This document shows, piece by piece, positions 54,046 through 63,584 of a DNA stretch of 64,000 nucleotides. A program made the translations under genes and the position numbers. The notes below the pieces were generated by a model that made no database searches, had not been told where the DNA came from, and saw nothing but the letters and a program-made list of their open reading frames with translations. Source of the stretch: Marinifilum flexuosum (lineage in GTDB: Bacteria > Bacteroidota > Bacteroidia > Bacteroidales > Marinifilaceae). The stretch lies in NCBI RefSeq assembly GCF_003610555.1, contig NZ_RAPQ01000008.1, positions 488,490-552,489 on the forward strand. Reading direction: 5' to 3'. Position 1 is the first letter of the stretch. Every line of letters begins with the position of its first letter.

Positions 54046-56412
54046 TTATTCATATCTTAAACTTTCCACAGGATTAATTTTAGCAGCCCTCCACGATTGC
54101 CACGAAACGGTTATTAAGGAGATACCTAAGGCTATGATTCCAGCTAATGCGAATATCCACCAACTGAGTTCAGTTTTATAGGCAAAACGACTAAGCCATG
54201 TGTGCAAAGCATACCAGGCAATAGGGCAGGCAATGATGCATGCAATAAACACCCACTTTACCAAATCAGTATTTAGCATTTTTACAATCTCGAAAGTTTT
54301 AGCCCCATTGGTTTTTCTTATTCCAATCTCTTTGGTGTGCGTTTCAACAATAAAATAGGTTAAGCTGATTAATCCCAGGCAGGATAGAAGTATAGAAATT
54401 ATGGTGGCATAATTCAGAATGCGCTGAAATTGTTTTTCCTTCTTGTACAAGGCTTCCCAGCTTGCATCAAGGTATTTGATCTCCAAAGTGAAATTAGGAG
54501 ATATATTTTCCCAAACCTTGTTGATGGAACGAATACACCTTTGAGTACTGGCAACACTGTTGGTGTTGATTTTAAAATAAATATACTCATCGGTTTCGCC
54601 ACAACTTCTAAAGCCTATTGGTCTGATAGTTGAATGCATGGATTCATGGTTGAAGTCTTCTACTTCGGCAATTACTTTACCTACCTTTCCATTGCGCGGA
54701 ATGCTTGCATCTTCCGGCTTTCCAATATTGAATTGTTTAAAAGCTGTGGCATTAAAGATCCAGTCTGAATTTTCCTCTGAATAAAGATTGAATTGTTTAC
54801 CCTGCACCAATTTAATTCCAAAAAAATCGAAGAAATTTGGGCTAACGAAAAGATTGGCAAAGCCAATTTCTTGTTCTTCCCCCTTATTAATCATTGGTAG
54901 CCCCCAATTGGATTGATTATAACCTAATGGAGCAGATGTGTATGTATAATCGGAAATTTCAGGTATTCTTTTAATTTCAGAATTGAAAGCGCTACTGCTT
55001 TTCTCGATTTGCGGATTGGTGGCAGCATAAAGAATTTGCTCTCGATTAAAACCTGGATCTAATTCTGTTAGGAATTGATTTTGTTTGTTAATTAGTAAGA
55101 TTCCACAAAGCAAAATGATTGTGATGGTAAATTGGAAAATCAATAAAGCATTTCTCATGTGGTTTTTAGAACGGGTATTTACCGTGTTTTTTAATAATGC
55201 TGTAGTTTTTGTTTTACTAAATCTTATTCCGGGAATAATTCCGGTTAGTACAAAAGTAAAGGCAAGCAGAGAAATAAAGATTATCAGGTTTGAACCTGAA
55301 AAAATCTCTATTAATGTGAATTCTGAATTGGTAATCTGATTTAATCCAATCAATAAGAAATTGCTTAACACAATTACCAATATGCTAGTAAGGAAAAGCA
55401 CTAAAGCGGACTCAACGGCAATTAACTCAACTACTTTGGTCTTTTTACTTCCCATTACCTTAAGAATACCAATGTTTTTAAGGCGCTTAATTTTTTGTGC
55501 AGTTACTAGGTTTATGTAATTGATACATGCAAGCAATAGAATTAAAAAACCTATGATTTGTATAACGTTTAAGGTAAGTTGATTTCCATGTTTTAAAATT
55601 TCAATTCCTGGCAATTCATTGTAAGCTTCGGAAAATGGCTGGATTTCAAAATTTGTATGATCCTTATATCTTTCAGGAATGTGATCAACGGAAATTTTGG
55701 CGAGTTTCTGATTGATTACACTGGCATCAATATTAGATGGTATTTTTGCAAATGCACTGTAGTTTTGAGTGCCCCAATATTCTTGGTTGTTTTTAAACCA
55801 AGGAATTTTATAATTGGTTTCAAGCGATAGTACCGCATCAAATTCCCAAGAGCAATGATGAGAAAGATCTTGAATAACAGCTCCTACCTCAACAATTACA
55901 TTTTGCAAGCTTGTGGCATTGTATACCAATTCTTTCCCGATAGGATTGTCATCACCAAATATCTTTCTAGCCACCGATTGAGTCAATACAATTTTATCAG
56001 CTGTATTTAATGCTTTTTTAGGATCACCACAAATCGTTTCAAACTGAAAAACCTTGAAAAAGCATGAATCAGCAAGTAATAGATTATTCAACTTGTAAGC
56101 AGTGTTCTCTTTTTTTAGAAAATCCTGTGGCGACCAAGTATATCTTACCAATGTGATTGCCTCTATTTCCGGAATTTCAGACCTAATATGTCTAACCATA
56201 CAGTTAGAAATATCAGGATATTTGTTATTTAAAAGTGTATAGGTTTGTTCAATTTCAGGAATTTCCTGATCCATATTTTTCTCCTTATTTACATAGGCGA
56301 AAACAAGTAGACTAACTGTAATTCCTATAACTAAGCCACTAATATTTATTGATGATACCAACTTATTCTTCAATAAGTTTTTGAATGATATTTTAATGTT
56401 GTAGAAATTCAT
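54046..56412 (-). CDS. FtsX/MacB-type ABC transporter permease C
   Basis: 788 residues, the closest relative of permease B: both begin MNFYNIKIS and share VSSINISGLVIGIT and KEKNMDQEIPEIE. Coupling regions are KNIGILKVMGSKKTKVV and KEIGIRKTNGAKTFEIVKML. Periplasmic domains differ most in loops (residues about 470-620), where substrate contacts would be expected. The gap to permease B contains a sequence repeated before permease A. Confidence 0.88.
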   Translation of the reverse strand: MNFYNIKISFKNLLKNKLVSSINISGLVIGITVSLLVFAYVNKEKNMDQEIPEIEQTYTLLNNKYPDISNCMVRHIRSEIPEIEAITLVRYTWSPQDFLKKENTAYKLNNLLLADSCFFKVFQFETICGDPKKALNTADKIVLTQSVARKIFGDDNPIGKELVYNATSLQNVIVEVGAVIQDLSHHCSWEFDAVLSLETNYKIPWFKNNQEYWGTQNYSAFAKIPSNIDASVINQKLAKISVDHIPERYKDHTNFEIQPFSEAYNELPGIEILKHGNQLTLNVIQIIGFLILLLACINYINLVTAQKIKRLKNIGILKVMGSKKTKVVELIAVESALVLFLTSILVIVLSNFLLIGLNQITNSEFTLIEIFSGSNLIIFISLLAFTFVLTGIIPGIRFSKTKTTALLKNTVNTRSKNHMRNALLIFQFTITIILLCGILLINKQNQFLTELDPGFNREQILYAATNPQIEKSSSAFNSEIKRIPEISDYTYTSAPLGYNQSNWGLPMINKGEEQEIGFANLFVSPNFFDFFGIKLVQGKQFNLYSEENSDWIFNATAFKQFNIGKPEDASIPRNGKVGKVIAEVEDFNHESMHSTIRPIGFRSCGETDEYIYFKINTNSVASTQRCIRSINKVWENISPNFTLEIKYLDASWEALYKKEKQFQRILNYATIISILLSCLGLISLTYFIVETHTKEIGIRKTNGAKTFEIVKMLNTDLVKWVFIACIIACPIAWYALHTWLSRFAYKTELSWWIFALAGIIALGISLITVSWQSWRAAKINPVESLRYE

Positions 56413-56459
56413 TATTTGTTTAAAAAATTAAATAATTAGAGATTAGTTGGTGATCAATA

Positions 56460-58823
56460 CTACTCGTATCTTAAACTTTCCACAGGATTAATTTTAGCTG
56501 CCCTCCACGATTGCCACGAAACGGTTAGCAAGGCAATTCCCATAGCGATGATTCCAGCTAATGCAAATATCCACCAGCTGAGTTCAGTTTTGTAGGCAAA
56601 ACTACTAAGCCATGTGTGCAAGGAATACCAAGCAATAGGGCAGGCAATGATACAGGCAATAAACACCCACTTTACCAAATCAGTATTTAGCATTTTAACA
56701 ATCTCGAAAGTTTTAGCCCCATTGGTTTTTCGTATTCCAATCTCCTTGGTGTGCGTTTCAACAATAAAATAGGTTAAGCTGATTAAGCCCAGGCAGGATA
56801 TGAGAATCGAGATTATGGTAGCGTAATTTAGAATTCGCTGAAATTGTTTTTCCTTCTTGTACAAGGCTTCCCAGCTTGCATCAAGGTATTTGATTTCCAG
56901 AGGGAAATTTGGTGAGATATTTTCCCAAATCTTGCTGATGGAATGAATACATCTTTGAGTACTGGCAACACTAGATTGATTAGTCTTAAAATAAATGAAG
57001 TTAGAAGTTTCACAACTTCTAAAGGCAATTGGTCTAATGGCCGAATGTAAGGACTCATGATTGAAATCCTCAACTTCAGCAATTATTTTGGTTGTTTTTC
57101 CATTTCGTCGAATTGTTGCATCTTCAAGTTTATCGATATTGAATTGTTTAAAAGCTGTCGAGTTAAAAATCCAGTCAGAATTTGCTTCAGAGAATTGATC
57201 AAACTGTTCTCCACGCACCATATCGATTCCAAAAAAATCGAAAAAATTAGGGCTTACATATAAATTGGCAAAACCAATTTCCTGTTCTTCTCCTTTGTTA
57301 ATCATTGTCAATCCCCAATTAGATCCATTTTCTCCCAATTGTGATGAGGCATATACAATGTCGTTTATTTCTGGTATTCTTTTGATTTCTGCATTGAAAG
57401 CTTTGCAACTTTTTTGTATCTGAGGATTCGTTGTAGCATAAAGTATTTGTTCTTTTTCAAAACCGGGATCCAATTCACTCATATAATCAATTTGTTTGTT
57501 GATCAACAGGATTCCGCACAGCAAAACGATTGTAATACTAAACTGAAAAATGAGTAAAGCATTTCTCAAATGATTTTTCGAACGATTATTGGTTGTATTT
57601 TTTAGTAAAGAAGTGGTTTTCTTCCTTCCTAAAGTGAGCCCAGGAATAATACCTGTTAGTAAAAAAGTGAAAGCAATTAAGGAAGCAAATATGATTAAGT
57701 TTGAACCTGAAAAAATCTCAAGTAAGGTAAATTCAGAATTGGTAATTTGATTTAAGCCAACCAATAAAAAGTTACTTAATACGATTACCAATATGCTGGT
57801 AATAAAGAGAATTAAGGCTGATTCTGTCGCAAGTAATTCAATTACTTTTCCTTTCTTTCCACCCACAACTTTTAAAATGCCAATATTTTTAAGGCGTTTA
57901 ATTTTTTGAGCAACTACCAGGTTAATGTAATTGATACATGCCAATAGCAATATGAATAAACCAATAATTTGGATGACTCTAAGAGTACGTGGATTACCAT
58001 GCTTTAAGATTGAGATTCCTGTTAACTCATTATATGCTCTTGTGAACTTCTGAATTTCATAATGGGTTTCTTCTTTGTAATCTTCGGGAACATTTTGGGT
58101 AGATATGTTACTAAGTTTTTCGTTTAGCGCATCAACATTAACATTGGATGGAATTTTTACAAAAGCCCCATAATTTTGCGCTCCCCACAAGGATTCTAAC
58201 TCTTCGAACCATGAAATTCTCTTGTTTGTTTCAAGTGATATAATGGCATCGAACTCCCATGAACAATAATGAGAAAGATCTTTAATTACTGCACCAACTT
58301 CTACAATGACATTTTGTAATTGTGTAGAATTATATAGTAATTCTTCCCCAATAGGATTTTTGTTTCCGAATATTTTCTTTGCAACGGAATGAGTTAGAAC
58401 AATTTTATCTGCTGAATTTAATGCCGCCTCAGGATTACCGTAAACTGCTTCAAATTTAAATACCCTAAAAAAGCTGGAGTCAGAAATTAAAAGGTTGTCC
58501 AATGTAAAGTTGTCATTATTCCGCTTTAGCATATTTTGAGTTGACCAAACATGCCTTACATAGGTAATGGCTTCTATTTCGGGAATTTCTTTTATAACAT
58601 GTCTAACCATCTCACTTGAGATATCTGGATCCTGATTGTTTATAAGAGTATATGTATTTTCAATTTCAGGAATTTCCTGATCCATATTTTTCTCTTTGTT
58701 CACATAGGCAAATACGAGCAAGCTGATGGTAATACCTATTACCAAACCACTAATATTAATCGATGATACCAACTTATTCTTCAATAAGTTTTTGTATGAT
58801 ATTTTGATGTTATAAAAGTTCAT
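56460..58823 (-). CDS. FtsX/MacB-type ABC transporter permease B
   Basis: 787 residues, a tandem duplicate of permease C. Coupling regions are KNIGILKVVGGKKGKVIEL and KEIGIRKTNGAKTFEIVKML. The last 200 residues are nearly identical to C. Its 3' junction (56435-56465) is 31 bp identical to that of permease A (58845-58875), marking the duplicated block. Confidence 0.88.
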   Translation of the reverse strand: MNFYNIKISYKNLLKNKLVSSINISGLVIGITISLLVFAYVNKEKNMDQEIPEIENTYTLINNQDPDISSEMVRHVIKEIPEIEAITYVRHVWSTQNMLKRNNDNFTLDNLLISDSSFFRVFKFEAVYGNPEAALNSADKIVLTHSVAKKIFGNKNPIGEELLYNSTQLQNVIVEVGAVIKDLSHYCSWEFDAIISLETNKRISWFEELESLWGAQNYGAFVKIPSNVNVDALNEKLSNISTQNVPEDYKEETHYEIQKFTRAYNELTGISILKHGNPRTLRVIQIIGLFILLLACINYINLVVAQKIKRLKNIGILKVVGGKKGKVIELLATESALILFITSILVIVLSNFLLVGLNQITNSEFTLLEIFSGSNLIIFASLIAFTFLLTGIIPGLTLGRKKTTSLLKNTTNNRSKNHLRNALLIFQFSITIVLLCGILLINKQIDYMSELDPGFEKEQILYATTNPQIQKSCKAFNAEIKRIPEINDIVYASSQLGENGSNWGLTMINKGEEQEIGFANLYVSPNFFDFFGIDMVRGEQFDQFSEANSDWIFNSTAFKQFNIDKLEDATIRRNGKTTKIIAEVEDFNHESLHSAIRPIAFRSCETSNFIYFKTNQSSVASTQRCIHSISKIWENISPNFPLEIKYLDASWEALYKKEKQFQRILNYATIISILISCLGLISLTYFIVETHTKEIGIRKTNGAKTFEIVKMLNTDLVKWVFIACIIACPIAWYSLHTWLSSFAYKTELSWWIFALAGIIAMGIALLTVSWQSWRAAKINPVESLRYE

Positions 58824-58869
58824 ATTTTGTTGAATAAATTAATTATTAGAGATTAGTTGGTGATCAATA

Positions 58870-61185
58870 CTACTCATATCTTAAGCTTTCCACCGGATTC
58901 CTTTTTGCTGCTCTCCATGATTGCCACGAAACAGTAAGAAAAGCAATTCCGAAGGCTAGTATTCCAGCCAAGGCAAAAACCCACCAGCTTAATTCAGTTT
59001 TGTAGGCAAAGTTTTCTAACCATTTGTGCATGCAGTAATATGAAATCGGACAGGCAATTGCAAAAGCAATCAAAACCCAAATCGAGAAATCATGGTTTAG
59101 CATTTGCATGATTTCATGTGTTTTGGCACCATTTACCTTTCTAACACCAATTTCTTTCTGCTTTTGCTGCACATAGTAAAGCGACATGGCAAACAATCCC
59201 ATCACAGAAATGATTACAGTGAGAATGGCAAAGTACTTTACAATTTTTCCTGTTCTCTCTTCCTTTTCGTACCAGCTTTGCACAGCTTGATTAAAGAAGT
59301 TTATTTTAACAGGAGTACCATCGGTGAAATCATTATGAGCTTTATGGATTCTTTGTAGTGTTTCCTGATTATTTACACCATTCATTTTTACGACAAAGCT
59401 CCATGCATATTCATCCTTTGGTAAGATTTTAAAATAGGCCGGACCCAATCTGCTTTTTAAATTTCTAAAATGGAAGTTTTTCACAACACCATATATAGGC
59501 CAAACATCAAACAATTCGTATTCACCAGGATTCTCTTCAATGTTTAGAATTTTTGCAGCAGCTTCATTAATCAGAATGGCTTCTTTGTCATAAGCAGTTC
59601 CTGTTTTATTCACTGGAATATCAAGAATGTCGAAAAAGTTCGTATCTACCCTGAAAACCTGGAAGCTATATTGTTTCCCTTTTTCAGTAAAACAATTGTT
59701 ATTTCCTCCATCCAATGGTGTTCCGCAGGTAAGGGATACATCTTCAACACCAGGAATATTCCTTAAAATCTCCTCAAAAGATCTTTGCTTTTCTTTGGGA
59801 AGTTCATTTTCAAAAGTGATTAAGTTTTCTTGTTCGAATCCCATTTTATAATTCTGCATGAAAGTGGTTTGCTTGTTGATAAAAAATGCAGAAATAATTA
59901 AGGTAATGATGATGAGGTATTGGAAGCAAATCATGATTTTGGAGTACACATTTTTCTCCTTCATCCTGAATTTGCCTTTAACCACATCAATGGGATTAAA
60001 ATTGGAAATCTTAATGGCAGGAATAATCCCTGATAAAACACCAATTAGCACAATAAAACCAATGGCAATTAAAAGGTTCGATAGATTTAGCTCATTGATG
60101 ATCTGAATATTTGTTTCCAGCAGATGATTAAAGATAGGTTCAACTTGAAAACTCAGTACAATGGCAATAATTGAAGAGATTAGGCTAAGCAAAATGGATT
60201 CCATTAAACTAGCCGCAAGCAATCCGGGTTTTTTACCACCTATCAATTTGCGAATTGCAACTTCTCTACTTCGAAAAGAAGATTGTGCAATGGTAAGATT
60301 TACGTAATTGATAACCGATAATGTTAGAATCAGAAAAATGATCCCAGTTAAAACCTGAACGAAGCGTTTGCTCTTGTTTTTAACTTCGTAGGCATGCGAA
60401 GTGCTAAAATAAGATTCAGTAATGGGTTCCAATTCTACTGATTTGGCATAACCACCTTTAAACATCCAATTTACCCCCTTATACAACTCAAATATTTCAT
60501 TTGCTTTTGAAGGAAGATTGGTTTTAGGTTTGGTAAGTACATACAATCCATAGGAGTTGTGGCTGTACTTGTTCAGAAAAGTATCATCGTTAAATACTTT
60601 GGCCATGGTAGGAAAATTGATAATCATTCCGAACTTCTTAAAGTGCGTGTTGCTAGGAATATCTTCCATTACACCCGTTACTTCCAGACTTGTCTCGTCG
60701 TTCATCTTTATTTTGCTACCCAATTCAGGCAACTCTCCAAAAAGTTTTAATGCTAATGATTTGGAGAGAACAGTACTACCAATGGTTTTTAAAGCCGTTC
60801 TTGGATTTCCCTCTATCATTCCAAAAGAAAAGATGTTGAAAAAGGAAGAATCGGCAAAAAGTATGTTATCAGCAACTTTGGAAGAGCCATTCGCTTGCAG
60901 GTAAGCTTCGAAGTATTTGGTTCTGGTAAAATTTTCAACTTCAGGAAATGTTTCCATCAATAAAGCTCCCGAGGGAGGAGCAAATCCAGCTTCTTCACCA
61001 TGAGTCAATCTGAAAATTCTATCTTTTTTCTCATGAAATTCATCTACTCCGTATTCATTTTTGATATAAACACTTAGCAGAAGTATAAACATTAATGAGA
61101 TTGCAAATCCCAATATGGTAATTGCGCTATACAATTTGTTATTCCACAAATGAATAAGAAAAGATTTTAGATGTTTAGATATCAT
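58870..61185 (-). CDS. FtsX/MacB-type ABC transporter permease A
   Basis: 771 residues, double MacB_PCD-FtsX. It has coupling regions REVAIRKLIGGKKPGLL (about 305) and KEIGVRKVNGAKTHEIMQML. It is the first permease after the ATPase gene (49 bp). The N-terminal half is the most distant from the other four, while the final 40 residues are shared with all of them. Confidence 0.88.
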   Translation of the reverse strand: MISKHLKSFLIHLWNNKLYSAITILGFAISLMFILLLSVYIKNEYGVDEFHEKKDRIFRLTHGEEAGFAPPSGALLMETFPEVENFTRTKYFEAYLQANGSSKVADNILFADSSFFNIFSFGMIEGNPRTALKTIGSTVLSKSLALKLFGELPELGSKIKMNDETSLEVTGVMEDIPSNTHFKKFGMIINFPTMAKVFNDDTFLNKYSHNSYGLYVLTKPKTNLPSKANEIFELYKGVNWMFKGGYAKSVELEPITESYFSTSHAYEVKNKSKRFVQVLTGIIFLILTLSVINYVNLTIAQSSFRSREVAIRKLIGGKKPGLLAASLMESILLSLISSIIAIVLSFQVEPIFNHLLETNIQIINELNLSNLLIAIGFIVLIGVLSGIIPAIKISNFNPIDVVKGKFRMKEKNVYSKIMICFQYLIIITLIISAFFINKQTTFMQNYKMGFEQENLITFENELPKEKQRSFEEILRNIPGVEDVSLTCGTPLDGGNNNCFTEKGKQYSFQVFRVDTNFFDILDIPVNKTGTAYDKEAILINEAAAKILNIEENPGEYELFDVWPIYGVVKNFHFRNLKSRLGPAYFKILPKDEYAWSFVVKMNGVNNQETLQRIHKAHNDFTDGTPVKINFFNQAVQSWYEKEERTGKIVKYFAILTVIISVMGLFAMSLYYVQQKQKEIGVRKVNGAKTHEIMQMLNHDFSIWVLIAFAIACPISYYCMHKWLENFAYKTELSWWVFALAGILAFGIAFLTVSWQSWRAAKRNPVESLRYE

Positions 61186-61234
61186 GGTTTAGTGGTTATG
61201 GATTGAAAAATAAAATCTTACACTGGTTTTTTGT

Positions 61235-61927
61235 TTAAAATACCTGCTCTGCTACCAAACTTTCTTCAGTTACGACTTTACCATCAAACAGGTTGATAAT
61301 TCGGTGAGCATATCCTGCATCTTTCATAGAGTGAGTCACCATGATAATGGTAGTTCCTTCGCGGTTCAATTCGGTAAGCAGTTCCATAACTTCCTGACCA
61401 TTTTTTGAATCCAGGTTACCAGTAGGCTCATCGGCAAGAATTAGTCCCGGGTTTGAAACTACCGCACGAGCAATGGCAACACGTTGTTGCTGACCACCCG
61501 ATAATTGCTGAGGGTAATGTTTTGCACGATGACTCATATTCATTCTATCCAAAACCTGACTTACCATTTCCTTGCGTTTTTTAGAGCTGATGCGCTGATA
61601 AACCAAAGGCATTTCAACATTTTCGAATACATTTAATTCATCAATCAAGTTGAACGACTGAAATACGAAACCAATATTACCTTTTCTCAAATCGGTGCGT
61701 TGTCCTTCTTTCAAATTGGCAACTTCGGTCTTGTTAAAATTGTATTCACCTTCCGATGGATTATCCAATAAACCCAGGATGTTTAAGAGGGTAGATTTAC
61801 CACAACCGGAAGGTCCCATAATGGCTACAAATTCACCTTCTCTAATGTTTAAGTTTACATCGTTCAAGGCTAAAGTTTCAATTTCATCTGTTCTGAAAAC
61901 TTTCGATAAATTTTTAATAGAAATCAT
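61235..61927 (-). CDS. ABC transporter ATP-binding protein, MacB/LolD type
   Basis: 230 residues from the ATG at 61927; the frame extends eight codons to a GTG at 61951, which would leave almost no leader if the promoter below is right. Walker [10 protein letters not shown]-loop [18 protein letters not shown], signature [14 protein letters not shown], Walker [13 protein letters not shown] and the H-loop VTHS are all intact. It is the only ATPase in a locus with five permeases, so it probably energises all of them. Class-VII (MacB-like) systems use mechanotransmission rather than classical transport. Confidence 0.92.
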   Translation of the reverse strand: MISIKNLSKVFRTDEIETLALNDVNLNIREGEFVAIMGPSGCGKSTLLNILGLLDNPSEGEYNFNKTEVANLKEGQRTDLRKGNIGFVFQSFNLIDELNVFENVEMPLVYQRISSKKRKEMVSQVLDRMNMSHRAKHYPQQLSGGQQQRVAIARAVVSNPGLILADEPTGNLDSKNGQEVMELLTELNREGTTIIMVTHSMKDAGYAHRIINLFDGKVVTEESLVAEQVF

Positions 61928-61973
61928 ATTCTTTGTTTTTAAATAGTACACATGTAAAATTATTGCTTCCTGT

Positions 61974-61989
61974 TGCCAACTTTGTGCCG
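61974..61989 (-). promoter_or_regulatory. Candidate sigma-54 (-24/-12) promoter of the transporter locus
   Basis: On the minus strand the sequence reads CGGCAC-AAAGT-TGGCA. It matches TGGCAC-N5-TTGCA at 9 of 11 informative positions with the correct spacing of the GG and GC doublets. Transcription would start near 61963, giving a leader of about 36 nt to the ATG at 61927. The divergent NtrC-type regulator supports it. Confidence 0.55.
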
Positions 61990-62115
61990 AAATTTGTAAG
62001 TATCAAAAGATCAATATGAAAAGAAGGGTGGGGCTTTGAGGTGTGTAAAATATTTGGACAGTGCATGTCTAATATTTTGAAAAGCTGATTAAATTAGTGG
62101 TGGATGTTTACATTT

Positions 62116-62179
62116 AACCACGAATTACACAGGTTTGCACGATTTGCCATCTTATTCATAATCGGTATAATTCGTGGTT
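62116..62179. repeat. Inverted repeat AACCACGAATTA / TAATTCGTGGTT
   Basis: Perfect 12-bp arms at 62116-62127 and 62168-62179, 40 bp apart, between the ATPase and response-regulator genes. The AACCACGAATTACAC wording resembles a palindromic repeat often seen between Bacteroidetes genes. It could also form an upstream site for the regulator. Confidence 0.5.
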
Positions 62180-62222
62180 TTATAATTAAATCTTAAGCAT
62201 ATACACACTCATTCGCCCAAAC

Positions 62223-63584
62223 ATGAAAAAATCAAACATTCTAATTGTCGACGACAACCGAAGCGTTTTAAGTGCATTGGATCTGTTGTTATCGCCATAC
62301 TGTGCAAAACTGAAATGTTTATCCTCGCCCAAAACCTTATTTGCCGAGCTGCAAAGCGAGGACTACGATGTTGTTTTGCTGGATATGAACTTTACAGCAG
62401 GCATAAACAATGGCAATGAAGGGATTTATTGGTTAAACCAGATATTGGAACAATATCCTAGGGTGAGTGTTGTAATGATTACTGCCTATGGCGATGTTGA
62501 ACTGGCTGTGAAAGCCGTTCGTTCCGGGGCTACCGATTTTGTTCTGAAGCCTTGGGACAATGAAAAAATGATTGCTACCGTTGATACAGCCTGCAAGCTA
62601 AGTCAGTCGAAGAGAGAACTGAAAAAGATGCAAATGAAAGAGAAGCAGTTTATCGAAGAGATCAACGGATCGAACAAAGATTTAATTGGTTCATCGGCTA
62701 CCTGGGAACGTGCCATGAATATGGTTCGCAAAGTAGCCGATACCAATGCCAATGTGCTGATCACCGGTGAAAATGGAACAGGGAAGGAGTTGATTGCAAG
62801 GGAGATTCATCGACTTTCGAAACGATCGAACAAAGTAATGGTGAGTGTTGACATGGGAGCCATTGCTGAAAATCTGTTCGAAAGCGAATTGTTTGGACAC
62901 AAGAAAGGTGCTTTTACTGATGCACATTCCGATAGAATGGGGAAGATAGAAGCGGCCAATAAAGGAACGCTCTTTCTCGACGAAATTGGAAACCTTACCA
63001 TGCCCATGCAGGCCAAATTGTTGTCGGTGCTTCAGAATAGGGTGCTTACCAAGGTGGGAGACAACTCCGCAACAAAGGTTGATTTGCGCCTGATATGTGC
63101 TACCAATGGAAACCTGCAGCAAATGGTATCCGATGGCAATTTTAGAGAGGATCTTTTGTACCGAATCAATACCATACACATCGAAGTGCCGCCTTTGCGC
63201 GACCGTAAAGATGATATCCCCGAACTGGCAGAATTCTTTGTGAACAAGTATGCCGATAAGTATGGAAAGAATTTAAAAATAAGCAGTCAGGCCATTTCCA
63301 AGTTGAGCGATTACGCCTGGCCGGGAAATGTTAGAGAGTTGCAGCATTCGGTTGAGAAAGCGGTAATTCTTTCGGATTCCCAGCAGCTAACCGCAGTCGA
63401 TTTTGTATTCAAGAACGATGATATGAACAATGTATCCAACTTTGGCGGAACCCTGGAAGATATGGAGGCGCAGTTGATTGCTTCGGCCATCGAAAAACAT
63501 GCCGGAAACCTTTCAGCCGTATCAACACAGTTGGGCATTTCTCGTCAAACCCTCTACAATAAAATCAAGAAATATGGGCTATAA
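62223..63584 (+). CDS. Sigma-54-dependent response regulator (NtrC/AtoC type)
   Basis: 453 residues. Receiver domain 1-125 with phospho-acceptor D54 (VVLLDMN) and acidic pair D10/D11. AAA+ domain with Walker A GENGTGKE (182-189), the sigma-54 contact loop GAFTDA (229-234, where GAFTGA is the textbook form), and GTLFLDEIGN. C-terminal Fis-type HTH (LSAVSTQLGISRQTLYNKIKKYG). Its stop overlaps the start of the kinase gene by 11 bp. It likely activates the divergent transporter locus. Confidence 0.93.
   Translation: MKKSNILIVDDNRSVLSALDLLLSPYCAKLKCLSSPKTLFAELQSEDYDVVLLDMNFTAGINNGNEGIYWLNQILEQYPRVSVVMITAYGDVELAVKAVRSGATDFVLKPWDNEKMIATVDTACKLSQSKRELKKMQMKEKQFIEEINGSNKDLIGSSATWERAMNMVRKVADTNANVLITGENGTGKELIAREIHRLSKRSNKVMVSVDMGAIAENLFESELFGHKKGAFTDAHSDRMGKIEAANKGTLFLDEIGNLTMPMQAKLLSVLQNRVLTKVGDNSATKVDLRLICATNGNLQQMVSDGNFREDLLYRINTIHIEVPPLRDRKDDIPELAEFFVNKYADKYGKNLKISSQAISKLSDYAWPGNVRELQHSVEKAVILSDSQQLTAVDFVFKNDDMNNVSNFGGTLEDMEAQLIASAIEKHAGNLSAVSTQLGISRQTLYNKIKKYGL

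Noticed and set aside
61963-61979. Alternative sigma-54 site TTGGCAACAGGAAGCAAT on the minus strand
   Set aside because: The GG and GC doublets are one base too close; the overlapping CGGCAC-N5-TGGCA site has the right spacing.
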